A DNA stretch of 64,000 nt from JALZAI01 sp038212215. Its GTDB lineage: Bacteria > Actinomycetota > Actinomycetes > Mycobacteriales > Jatrophihabitantaceae. The translations under genes were made by a program, and so were the position numbers. The stretch covers positions 321,339 to 385,338 of the forward strand of contig JBBQUT010000001.1 of assembly GCA_038212215.1 (NCBI GenBank), in the 5' to 3' direction. The notes beneath the pieces were generated by a model that ran no database searches, was not told where the DNA came from, and saw only the letters and a program-made list of their open reading frames with translations. This document shows positions 41,764 through 51,124 of this stretch, piece by piece. The first letter of the stretch is position 1. Each line of letters starts with the position of its first letter.

Positions 41764-41834
41764 TTGGTTTGCATGTGCAACAGCCGCTATCGGCGTAGAG
41801 CGGACCGCGATAGCGGCACTTGTGGGTGCAAACC
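41764..41834. repeat. Dispersed nested palindrome, copy B
   Basis: Outer arms GGTTTGCA (41766-41773) and TGCAAACC (41827-41834), inner arms GCCGCTATC (41783-41791) and GATAGCGGC (41809-41817) with a 17-nt loop. All four arms pair perfectly. It shares plan, spacing and much sequence with copy A at 18201-18270. Confidence 0.65.
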
Positions 41835-41899
41835 GTTGCCCGGTCACCCGTGCACGCGGCTGGTCGCCGAATGCCCAACAGCCTCCAGATCCGCTCAGC

Positions 41900-41917
41900 T
41901 GAATGAAGATCGCCGCA
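41900..41917 (+). repeat. 18-nt dispersed repeat, copy 2
   Basis: TGAATGAAGATCGCCGCA, identical to 38095-38112. An inverted 12-nt core copy is at 41616-41627, in the same intergenic gap. Confidence 0.5.
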
Positions 41918-41959
41918 CCGCGCGCCGCTCAACGGCCGAGGCGACGTTGGCCGATCCCC

Positions 41960-43669
41960 CTAGCCGCGACGCAGGATTCGAGCTTCCCACGCCCGCAGCG
42001 TGAGTACCGGCTGCGCATCGGGCGCACTGTCGGGATAGTTGCCGAGGACGGTTTCGGCGTCGCTCCAGCCGGGGAGGTCGACGCGCTGCTCGGTGACGCC
42101 GAAATTTGCGATGACAAGCAGTTCGGTGCCCTCGAAGCGACGCGTGAAGGCATACACCTGCTCGTCATCAGCAAGCAGCATGGTGAAGTCGCCGAGCGCA
42201 ACGACCGGTGACTCATGGCGCAGCGAAACGAGTCGGCGGTAATGGGTGAACACCGAGTCGGGGTCGTCCACCTGAGCGGCTGCGTTGATCTCGGCATGGT
42301 TCGGGTTGACGGCGATCCAGGGCGTACCGGTCGTGAAGCCGGCCTGCTCGCTCGCATCCCACTGCACCGGAGTGCGCCCGTTGTCGCGACCCTGCGCGCG
42401 CAGCGCCGCGAGCACCTCGGCGGGGTCGTGGCCTGCGGCGCTCGCCGCGGCAAAGTAATTCAGCGATTCGAGATCACGGAAATCGTCGATCCCGCAGAAC
42501 GGGTGATTCGTCATGCCCAGTTCTTCGCCCTGGTAGACGTAGGGCGTGCCGCGGTGCAGGTGCAGCACGGTGCCGAGCAGCTTCGCCGAGCGGACGCGGT
42601 ACTCAGGGTCGTCGGTGCCGTAGCGCGACACCGCCCGCGGCTGGTCGTGGTTGTTCCAGTACAGGCTGTTCCAGCCCGCCGTCGCCAGACCCTCCTGCCA
42701 GCGTCCAAACGAACGCTTCAAGTCGGTCAACCGCAACGGCGCGAGGTCGTACCGCCCGCCCGGACCGTGGTCGAGACCGACATGTTCGAATTGAAACACC
42801 ATGTCGACCTCGCCGCGTGCCGGATCGGTGAAGCGCTGCGCATCTTTGATCGTCACGCCCGGCATCTCACCGACGGTGATCAGCCGCCGGTGGTCGGGGG
42901 CGATCACCTCGGTGTGCAACTCGTGCAGGAACTCGTGGATGCGCGGACCGCACCAGTAGAACGCCGAACCGTCGCCGTACGGGCTGTTCAGGATCGGCGG
43001 GCCGTCCGCCAACGGCAGCACTTTCGAGATGTAGTTGATGACGTCCATGCGGAAGCCGTCGACACCGCGCTCGAGCCACCACCGCAACATCTGGTAGATC
43101 GCCTCGCGCACATCGGGGTTCTCCCAGTTGAGATCAGGTTGCTTGCGCGAGAACAGGTGCAGGTAGTACTCGTCGGTCGCCGCGTCGAGTTCCCACACCG
43201 ATCCCTGGAATGCCGCGATCCAGTTCGTCGGCTCCTTCGTCACGCCCTCGCGGGCGGGCGCCCACCAGTACCAGTCTCGCTTCGGATTGTCTTTGCTCGC
43301 ACGCGATTGCACAAACCACGGATGCTCGTCGGACGTGTGGTTCACGACCACGTCGATCATCAGCTTCATGTCGCGCGCGTGCAACCCGGTGATCAACTCG
43401 TCGATGTCGGCGAGCGTCCCGAACATCGGGTCGACGTCCTGGTAGTCGCTGATGTCGTAGCCGTTGTCGTCCATCGGAGATCGGTAGAACGGCGATACCC
43501 ACACGACATCGACGCCGAGCCGATGCAGGTAGTCCAGCTTCGAGATCAGACCCGGAATGTCACCGATACCGTCGCCGTCGGAATCGGCGAAGCTGCGGGG
43601 ATAAACCTGATAGACGACGGCGGACGTCCACCACGGGGCGCCGGGCATTTCGTGCTCCTCAGCGAGCAA
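41960..43669 (-). CDS. Alpha-glucosidase, GH13 family (oligo-1,6-glucosidase type)
   Basis: 569-residue cytoplasmic glycosidase. The barrel begins with WWTSAVVYQVYPRSFADSDGDG. Conserved regions are DVVNHTSDEHPWF (region I), DGFRMDVINY with the nucleophile Asp (region II), VGEMPG with the acid/base Glu (region III) and WNNHDQPRAVSRYG (region IV). Length and the QPDLNWENPDVR segment match the alpha-1,4/1,6-glucosidase group that acts on isomaltose, sucrose or maltose-type sugars. It is separated from the upstream cupin gene by 2 nt, so they are co-transcribed. No sugar importer sits in this operon. Confidence 0.93.
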   Translation of the reverse strand: MLAEEHEMPGAPWWTSAVVYQVYPRSFADSDGDGIGDIPGLISKLDYLHRLGVDVVWVSPFYRSPMDDNGYDISDYQDVDPMFGTLADIDELITGLHARDMKLMIDVVVNHTSDEHPWFVQSRASKDNPKRDWYWWAPAREGVTKEPTNWIAAFQGSVWELDAATDEYYLHLFSRKQPDLNWENPDVREAIYQMLRWWLERGVDGFRMDVINYISKVLPLADGPPILNSPYGDGSAFYWCGPRIHEFLHELHTEVIAPDHRRLITVGEMPGVTIKDAQRFTDPARGEVDMVFQFEHVGLDHGPGGRYDLAPLRLTDLKRSFGRWQEGLATAGWNSLYWNNHDQPRAVSRYGTDDPEYRVRSAKLLGTVLHLHRGTPYVYQGEELGMTNHPFCGIDDFRDLESLNYFAAASAAGHDPAEVLAALRAQGRDNGRTPVQWDASEQAGFTTGTPWIAVNPNHAEINAAAQVDDPDSVFTHYRRLVSLRHESPVVALGDFTMLLADDEQVYAFTRRFEGTELLVIANFGVTEQRVDLPGWSDAETVLGNYPDSAPDAQPVLTLRAWEARILRRG

Positions 43670-43671
43670 GT

Positions 43672-44046
43672 TCAGGCGAGCGAGTCGTCGTAGGCGGCGG
43701 TCAGCGGGCCGCCGGCGCCGCCGGTGTTCACGACTCCGGCGGGTTCGATCAGCATCGCGTGCACCTCGCCGTTTGCGATCGGGCAGTGCGGCACGCCGCG
43801 CGGCACCACGTAGAGCTGACCGGCGCGCAACGTTACGTCGCCCTCTTGTTGTTGGATGGTGAGCTCGCCTTCGATTACGAGGAACAGCTCGTCGGTGTCG
43901 TGGTGGGTGTGCCAGACGAATTCACCGTCCAGCTTCACCAGCTTGATCTCGTAGTCGTTGAGCCGTGCCACGACCCGCGGTACCCAGTGCTCGGAGAACT
44001 CCGACAGCTTGTCGTCGATGTCAACAGCAAGATTGTGTTCGCTCAC
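43672..44046 (-). CDS. Small cupin-domain protein
   Basis: 124 residues forming one cupin barrel. Motif 1 is GEFVWHTHHDTDELFLVIEGELTI, with the two His and Glu that hold a metal. Motif 2 is GQLYVVPRGVPHCPIAN, with the third His. The sequence is of the common single-domain type found as hypothetical metal-binding enzymes or sugar/phosphate isomerase-like proteins. It lies 2 nt upstream of the GH13 stop-to-start junction (GH13 start at 43669) and is divergent from the VWA gene. Reaction unknown. Confidence 0.88.
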   Translation of the reverse strand: MSEHNLAVDIDDKLSEFSEHWVPRVVARLNDYEIKLVKLDGEFVWHTHHDTDELFLVIEGELTIQQQEGDVTLRAGQLYVVPRGVPHCPIANGEVHAMLIEPAGVVNTGGAGGPLTAAYDDSLA

Positions 44047-44157
44047 GGACGTGAGTTTAGCCAGATCGGTATGGCCGTCACGGTTGCATCGTCAAGCACC
44101 ACACCAAGCGTTCGGCGATGGCCTACCGTGACAGCATCGAGCCAACGGAGGCCACCC

Positions 44158-44922
44158 ATGGCAGTGTCGCTCGAAAAGCGGACCGCGGACGCTGAGGCGT
44201 CGATCGTCAGCCTGCTCAAGACCCAGCAGGCGAAGGGGATCGATCTCGGCGAGTTGGTCGCGCAGGTCGAGATCGCCATTGACTTCTCGGCCAGCATGGC
44301 GTCGCGGTACAAGGGCCGGGCCGGCGAGCCCGGTGAGGTGCAGACCGTCGTCGAGCGTGCGCTCGCACTGAGCCTGTCCGGCCTGGACGACGACGGAGTC
44401 GTGCCCGTGCACTTCTTCCATCACTCCGACTTCCCGGTCGAGCTGGTCGATCGCAGCAACTATCTAGGATTCGTGGACCGCTGGGCAGCCGAGCACAGGA
44501 TGGGGGCCACCGCTTATGGGCCGACCATCGAGAACATCCTGGGTGGCACCGCGCGCAAGAAGCGTTTCGGGCGCAGATCGCACGGCGTCGACGCCGCGGG
44601 TCTCGATGCCGAGAAGGACGAGCCACCCAAGTTCGTTATCTTCGTGACCGACGGTGCGCCCTCGGATCGCGATCACGTCACAAGACTGCTGGTGGACGCT
44701 GCACCGCGCCCCATCTTCTGGCATTTCATCGGCCTCGGCTTCGCGCCGAGGTTTCTCGAACGGCTCGACACGATGGGCAACCGCGTGATCGACAACGTCG
44801 GCCTGACCGAGTACGACGACACACTTGGCATGACCGACGAGCAGTTCTTCGACGACGTCATTGGCGAGTTTTTCACCTCGTGGCTCCCCGCAGCGCGCCG
44901 GCTCGGCATTACCCGCAAGTAG
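44158..44922 (+). CDS. VWA-domain protein (TerF/TerY-like)
   Basis: 254 residues with one von Willebrand factor A domain. The MIDAS motif is IAIDFSASMASRY (~40-52), completed by FVTDGAPSDRDH later. After the MIDAS strand come a VPVHFFHHSDFPVEL core strand and a C-terminal FFTSWLPAARRLGI. It resembles the VWA component of tellurite-resistance (ter) and related gene clusters, but no TerD-like protein is encoded nearby. The ATG at 44158-44160 has CGGAGG 7 nt upstream; the long open frame before it is not coding. It stands alone, divergent from the cupin gene, and may serve as a metal-dependent scaffold in the cytosol. Confidence 0.88.
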   Translation: MAVSLEKRTADAEASIVSLLKTQQAKGIDLGELVAQVEIAIDFSASMASRYKGRAGEPGEVQTVVERALALSLSGLDDDGVVPVHFFHHSDFPVELVDRSNYLGFVDRWAAEHRMGATAYGPTIENILGGTARKKRFGRRSHGVDAAGLDAEKDEPPKFVIFVTDGAPSDRDHVTRLLVDAAPRPIFWHFIGLGFAPRFLERLDTMGNRVIDNVGLTEYDDTLGMTDEQFFDDVIGEFFTSWLPAARRLGITRK

Positions 44923-44936
44923 CAGCCCGTGGCGTG

Positions 44937-45848
44937 TCAGGTAGCTGGCGCCTTCGTCACCGATGCCTCGAAGATTTGCGCGATCGACGAATCCAATTTC
45001 GCGTCGAATTGCTCGTCGGTCTGCTCGTCGGACAGTCCTTCGAGTAACGCGCGGGAGAAACTCGCGATCATGGTGGAATCCCGGGCAAGCAGCTCACACG
45101 CCTTGTCGCGGCTGTAGCCGCCGGACAGGGCGAGCACCTGGAGCACGCGCGGGTCGGCGGCGAGCTCGGCGTACCAGCCCGGCTGGGTCGGGATCGTCAG
45201 CTTGAACATGATCGTCGCGTCGTCGGGTAACTCGTCGACGTGCGCGTGCAACGCCTCGCGCAGCAGGGCCTCGGCTTCGTCCTTGTGCGGGCTCTTGATG
45301 CTGACTTCCGGCTCGAGGACGGGGACCAGCCCGGCAGCCGAGATGCCCGCGGCCAACTCGAACTGTTGATCGACGATGGCTGCCACCCCGTGCTCGTCCG
45401 CGTCGTGTATGACCGAGCGCATCTTCGTGCCGAACATCGCATGCCGATTCGCCCGCTCGAGCAACTCCTCGAGTCCGTCGATCGATTTCATGAGTTGGAC
45501 GCCGTGCTGCTCGTCAGCGAGCCCCTTGTCCACTTTCAGGAACGACACGACGCGCTTCTCGTCCCAGAGGTACCTCGTCGTCGGGACGCCACGCACTTCG
45601 CGTTCCATTGTCTGCTCGAACAGGATTGCCGCCAGGACGCGCGAGCCGTCGAAAGCCGGGCTGGTGACCACCCGCGTACGCATCTCGTGGACGAGATCAA
45701 ACATCTCGGCCTCGGAGCTGTAGCGGTCCTCGGCGATTCCGTAGCCGCGCAATGCCTTGGGTGTGCTGCCGCCGCTCTGATCGAGAGCTGCAAAAAAGCC
45801 CCGGCCGGAACGGATGACTTCGAGTTGTTTCGGGTCCATGACTGCCAT
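44937..45848 (-). CDS. fda: Fructose-bisphosphate aldolase, class I
   Basis: Schiff-base aldolase cleaving fructose-1,6-bisphosphate to glyceraldehyde-3-phosphate and dihydroxyacetone phosphate. 303 residues from the ATG at 45846-45848, which is preceded by GAGAGA; the open frame extends upstream without a better start. GFFAALDQSGGSTPKALRGYG near the start and VPVLEPEVSIKSPHKDEAE (Schiff-base Lys) mark the bacterial class I type found in staphylococci and actinobacteria. MIASFSRALLEGL near the C-terminus is also typical. It needs no metal, unlike class II enzymes. It is convergent with the VWA gene. Confidence 0.93.
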   Translation of the reverse strand: MAVMDPKQLEVIRSGRGFFAALDQSGGSTPKALRGYGIAEDRYSSEAEMFDLVHEMRTRVVTSPAFDGSRVLAAILFEQTMEREVRGVPTTRYLWDEKRVVSFLKVDKGLADEQHGVQLMKSIDGLEELLERANRHAMFGTKMRSVIHDADEHGVAAIVDQQFELAAGISAAGLVPVLEPEVSIKSPHKDEAEALLREALHAHVDELPDDATIMFKLTIPTQPGWYAELAADPRVLQVLALSGGYSRDKACELLARDSTMIASFSRALLEGLSDEQTDEQFDAKLDSSIAQIFEASVTKAPAT

Positions 45849-45901
45849 TCTCTCAACTCTGGCAAGAGGCCTCTCAAGCCCGGACAACAGGAGCACGGCC
45901 G

Positions 45902-46987
45902 TCAGGCCAGTTGCACCTCGGTGCGGTCAGCGTCGGCGGCGAGCAGGCGAAGCAGGCCGGCGCCCTCGGCCCGCACCGCGTCGGTCTCACCCGTCGGCAG
46001 CGCCTCGAAGCAACGGATGTTCAGGCACGCGAATCGCTTGTCACGCTTCAGATTCCAGACCGCAGCCACCGAGCCGTCGACAAGCAGCGCGCCGGGCAGC
46101 ACCCCGTTACTGGACTGAATCGCCATGCGGTGCGCATCGGCGAAAATGAAATTGCGGTCGGAGTGTGCGAGCAGCACGTTGTCGAAGTCGGGCAGGAAGC
46201 GCGGCGGGGCCGGCGTGTCGGCGGGTGGACGCGGCGCGCGCGGCAGGTCGAACAGCTCCCGTCCCCTATCGTCGTGCAACACCCGCAGCCTGGGACGCAG
46301 TCGCGCCAGCACCTCGGCCATTCCGGTGATCCGACTCCAGGTGACGAGATCGGCAGCCGTTGCCGGACCGAACGCGGCGAGATAGCGCAGCGCGACGCCG
46401 TCCCAGGACGGTTCGGGATCGAGCTCGCGACCGAGCCACTGTTGCGCGGTCGCCAGTGTCGTCGCACCGGAACTGTTCCACAGCCCCCGCGGCGGCAGTT
46501 GCACCAGCGGCAGCACCGAGCGTGCCGCGTGCGCGAGATCGCGTGGCACCCGATCCGGCCAGGTCTCGGCAAGAGCGATGCCCAGTTGCGCGGGTGTGCG
46601 TGGACGTTCCTGCAGAATTCGCACCGCCGCCCCAGCGAGCTCGTCGAGATCCAGGCCGTCGAGCGAGCGACGCATCGCCGGCGTGGTCACTTCACGCAGC
46701 ACCGCCGGCTGCGTCAGCGGCCGCAGCCGCAGCGCGTCCCTGGCCGAGACGAGATGGATGGTGCTGCGCATCAGCGCGATCCGCACCGCACGGCGCGTTT
46801 CGAGCAGCGTCGACAGCGACATCGGATCGAAGTCGCGAATCCGCGACCACAGCGCGGTATACGGACTGCGCGGTGTCTGCGCTTGCAGACCGACGAGATG
46901 TTCGACGACAGCGAGCGGCTTGGTTGCCCGGCGCTCGATCAGCAGTTGCCGAGCGAGCAAGGCGCGGTTGCGGGCGCGGGCATTCAT
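45902..46987 (-). CDS. Winged-helix DNA-binding protein of the AlkZ/YcaQ family (HTH_42)
   Basis: 361 residues with the repeated winged-helix architecture of the HTH_42 (DUF1006) family. The N-terminal VEHLVGLQAQTPRSPYTALWSRI holds the QxQ motif that forms the active site in AlkZ-type DNA glycosylases, which unhook alkylated or cross-linked bases. MRSTIHLVSARD and RGRELFDLPRAPRPP are further family marks. Glycosylase activity is therefore plausible but not shown. It lies 10 nt downstream of the aminotransferase gene and 53 nt before the aldolase start on the same strand. Other HTH_42 proteins are annotated simply as DNA-binding proteins. Confidence 0.85.
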   Translation of the reverse strand: MNARARNRALLARQLLIERRATKPLAVVEHLVGLQAQTPRSPYTALWSRIRDFDPMSLSTLLETRRAVRIALMRSTIHLVSARDALRLRPLTQPAVLREVTTPAMRRSLDGLDLDELAGAAVRILQERPRTPAQLGIALAETWPDRVPRDLAHAARSVLPLVQLPPRGLWNSSGATTLATAQQWLGRELDPEPSWDGVALRYLAAFGPATAADLVTWSRITGMAEVLARLRPRLRVLHDDRGRELFDLPRAPRPPADTPAPPRFLPDFDNVLLAHSDRNFIFADAHRMAIQSSNGVLPGALLVDGSVAAVWNLKRDKRFACLNIRCFEALPTGETDAVRAEGAGLLRLLAADADRTEVQLA

Positions 46988-46997
46988 CGGACTCTGA

Positions 46998-48355
46998 TCA
47001 GACGACGTGCTTGTCGGTCACCTCGAGCGCGTCGTCGAGAATCGCGAGGCCCTCGCGCAATTCTGCTTCGGTGATCGTGCACGGCGGGACGACGTGGGTG
47101 CGGTTGAAATGCGTGAACGGCCACAATCCGCGTTGCTTGCAGGCGCCGGCGAATTCGGCCATCGGCGCGGCCGCTGCACCCGAGGCGTTGTAGGGGACGA
47201 GCGGCTCACGGGTCTGCGGATTTCGGACGAGCTCGATTGCCCAGAACACGCCCAGCCCGCGTACCTCGCCGACGCACGGATGGCGATCGGCGATCTTGGC
47301 CAGTTCCGGGGCGAGCACGTCCGTGCCGAGGGCTCGGGCGTGCTCGACAATGCCCTCTTCCTTGAAGATGTTGATCGATGCGACAGCGGATGCGCAGGCG
47401 AGCGGGTGGCCGGAATAGGTAAGGCCGCCGGGGTACGGCCGCTCGTCGAAGGTGGCGGCGATCGCGTCGTTGATCAGCACCCCGCCGAGGGGAATGTAGC
47501 CGGAGTTCACGCCCTTCGCGAAGGCGATCAGATCCGGGACGACGCCCCAGTGATCGAGGGCGAACCATTCGCCGCAGCGGCCGAATCCGGCCATCACCTC
47601 GTCCGCGATCATGACGATCCCGAACTCGTCGCAGATCTCGCGTACGCCTGCTAGGTATCCCGGCGGCGGGACGAGAATTCCGTTGGTGCCGACCACGGTT
47701 TCCAGAATGATCGCGGCGATTGTGACTGCACCTTCCACCATCACCATGTCGCGCAGGTGCGCGAGGGCCCGCGCGCATTCCTCCGATTCGGAGGTGGAAT
47801 GAAATGGTGAGCGATAAGGATAGGGCCCCCAGTAGTGCACGACCCCCGGCATTCCGGGTTCCGCGCCCCAACGCCGCGGGTCGCCCGTCATGGAGATCGC
47901 GCCGGCCGTGGCGCCATGGTAGGAGCGATAGGCGGCGAGGATCTTGTGCTTGCCTGTGTGCAGGCGCGCCATGCGCATCGCGTTCTCGGTCGCTTCGGCG
48001 CCACCGTTGGTGAAGAACACCCGGTTGAGGTCACCCGGCGCGAGTTCAGCGATCAGGCGTGCTGCCTCGGAGCGGGCGTCATTGGCGAACGAGGGCTGGA
48101 TGGTCGTCATCCGCCCGGCATAGTCCTGAATCGCCGCGACGAGCTTCGGGTGCTGGTAACCGATGTTGACGTTGACCAGCTGTGATGAGAAATCCAGGTA
48201 CGTCTTGCCCTCGTAGTCGGTGAAGTGCGACCCGAGCGCGGACGCGATCGGCAGCGGGTCGATCAACTTCTGCGCCGACCACGAGTGAAACACGTGGGCC
48301 TTGTCCAGCGCGGCAACGCTCGCGCCGTCGGTCGGGATGCCGTCCAACACGTTGC

Positions 48356-48359
<4 letters not shown>
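46998..48359 (-). CDS. Class III omega-aminotransferase (beta-alanine/4-aminobutyrate:pyruvate type)
   Basis: PLP-dependent enzyme of 453 residues. YRSYHGATAGAISMTGDPR, IADEVMAGFGRCGEWF (Asp that contacts the pyridine N) and AFAKGVNSGYIPLGGVLI (Schiff-base Lys) are visible, with the C-terminal THFNRTHVVPPCTITEAELREGL tail. The ATG at 48357-48359 overlaps the stop of the upstream mmsA by 4 nt. The pair suggests a beta-amino-acid route: transamination gives malonate- or methylmalonate-semialdehyde, which MmsA oxidises to acetyl- or propionyl-CoA. The exact amine donor is not determined by sequence. Confidence 0.92.
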
Positions 48360-49846
<1,487 letters not shown>

Positions 49847-49868
49847 GAGTGCAGAGCCTAGTTTCGCC

Positions 49869-49905
49869 GTCTGTATCAGACAATACCTTCATTGTGCTGT
49901 TACAA
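49869..49905. promoter_or_regulatory. Palindromes in the mmsA promoter region
   Basis: Perfect GTCTG-TAT-CAGAC at 49869-49881 (22 nt before the mmsA start) and TTGT-N6-ACAA at 49892-49905. They fall in an AT-richer 180-nt gap between mmsA and a divergent gene. Either could bind a GntR- or TetR-type regulator, but none is encoded nearby. Confidence 0.4.
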
Positions 49906-50027
49906 AATGCCGAGCTCAGACGTCAGCTGGACGGTGAGGGTCGAAGCGACGTCAGCGCGCCGGTAGGGCTGGACGGCGGGGCGGGCTCGGGTGACGATGG
50001 GGGCTCTCGCCACACATGGGAGCTGCA

Positions 50028-50501
50028 ATGGACACGATTCCGGCACGCCAGAATGAAGCGTCTGCCGAGCTCGATGCCGTGCGGCGGCGTCGGGTGGAGC
50101 TGCGAGAATCGCTCAACCTCGTCGAGCACAGCCTGGCCGGGGCGGCCGGCGGCCGGGCAGTCGTGTGGGGCGAGCGGGTGCACCGTGCGCTCGTCCAACT
50201 CGCGGCCGACTTCAGCGAGCACATCGACGTGACGGAGGGTCCGGACGGGCTGCACCAGAGCATCCTGGCCGGCGACCTGCGGCTGGCCAACGCGGTGCAG
50301 GCGCTGACGACCCAGCACGTCGAGATCACCGCAGACATCACTGCGGCGCTCGAGGCGACCCAGGCTCCGGTGACACCGGCAGACGTAGCAGAGGTGCGTG
50401 AGCAGGCCACCCGGCTGCTGGGACGCATCATCCGGCACCGGCAGAAGGGCGCCGACTTGGTCTATGAGGCGTTTGCGACCGACATCGGCGGCGACGGCTG
50501 A
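50028..50501 (+). CDS. Unrecognised all-helical protein
   Basis: 157 residues, from the ATG at 50028 with GGGAG 6 nt upstream (an ATG 12 nt earlier is possible). No known family is recognised. It is rich in Ala/Glu/Leu and predicted almost wholly helical. HRALVQLAADFSEHIDVTEGPDGLHQSILAG and TTQHVEITADITAALEATQ hold several His, as in hemerythrin-like or two-helix sensor proteins, but the H-HxxxE pattern of a true hemerythrin is not clearly complete. It is a single-gene unit divergent from mmsA and convergent with gtrA (12 nt apart). Function unknown. Confidence 0.7.
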   Translation: MDTIPARQNEASAELDAVRRRRVELRESLNLVEHSLAGAAGGRAVVWGERVHRALVQLAADFSEHIDVTEGPDGLHQSILAGDLRLANAVQALTTQHVEITADITAALEATQAPVTPADVAEVREQATRLLGRIIRHRQKGADLVYEAFATDIGGDG

Positions 50502-50513
50502 CCGACGGGTCGC

Positions 50514-51023
50514 TTACTCTGCGAGCTCGGGTTCCCGATCGATGTCGGTGGTGCCGATGTGGTGCGCCTGAACGCGATCCGGGTGCAAGAAAACGAAGCG
50601 CTTGTAGGACCAGAACCGGAAGATCGTGCTCAGCCCGATCGTGACCAGGTTGACGACGAAGATGCCCACCCCGCCGTGCTTGAAATGCAGCGGGTACACG
50701 AAGATCGCGATGATCACCTCGGAAAATGCGAGTGTGATCAGGTTGATGCCGAAGAAGTAAGACGTCTCACGTCCGAGGCTGGTGCGCGCCCGGTGCGAGA
50801 AGGACACGTGCCGGTTGCCGACGTAGGCGAACGTCGTTGCCACGATCGTCGAGATGGCTTTGGCCTTAAGCGCGCCGTGCGGCGAGAGCCAGGCGAAGAC
50901 GCCGAGATCGATGCCGAGCGCAAAGATGCCGACGGTCCCGAAAGCGGTGACCTCTTTCAGCAGGATGCGCCACGAGGTGCGCACGTAGTCGAGCAACGAC
51001 ACGCGCGAAGGACTTGTCGTCAT
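50514..51023 (-). CDS. GtrA-family membrane protein
   Basis: 169 residues with four predicted membrane helices: EVTAFGTVGIFALGIDLGVF, KAKAISTIVATTFAYVGNR, a third over INLITLAFSEVIIAIFVYP, and the last VGIFVVNLVTIGLSTIFRF. GtrA-type proteins help move polyprenyl-linked sugars across the membrane in teichoic-acid, arabinogalactan or serotype modification. The final FRFWSYKRFVF is the family signature. ATG at 51021-51023 chosen over longer open frame. It is divergent from purK. It lies beside neither a glycosyltransferase nor a wall-sugar gene, so its sugar is unknown. Confidence 0.9.
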   Translation of the reverse strand: MTTSPSRVSLLDYVRTSWRILLKEVTAFGTVGIFALGIDLGVFAWLSPHGALKAKAISTIVATTFAYVGNRHVSFSHRARTSLGRETSYFFGINLITLAFSEVIIAIFVYPLHFKHGGVGIFVVNLVTIGLSTIFRFWSYKRFVFLHPDRVQAHHIGTTDIDREPELAE

Positions 51024-51124
51024 TGTGGTCAGCCTACCCGCCGCGACGGCGGAAGATGCGCAAGCTTGGGGTGCTCTCAACCTCACGCTGGGACGCGCGT
51101 CCCAGCCGTCTACGCTCGACCCTC

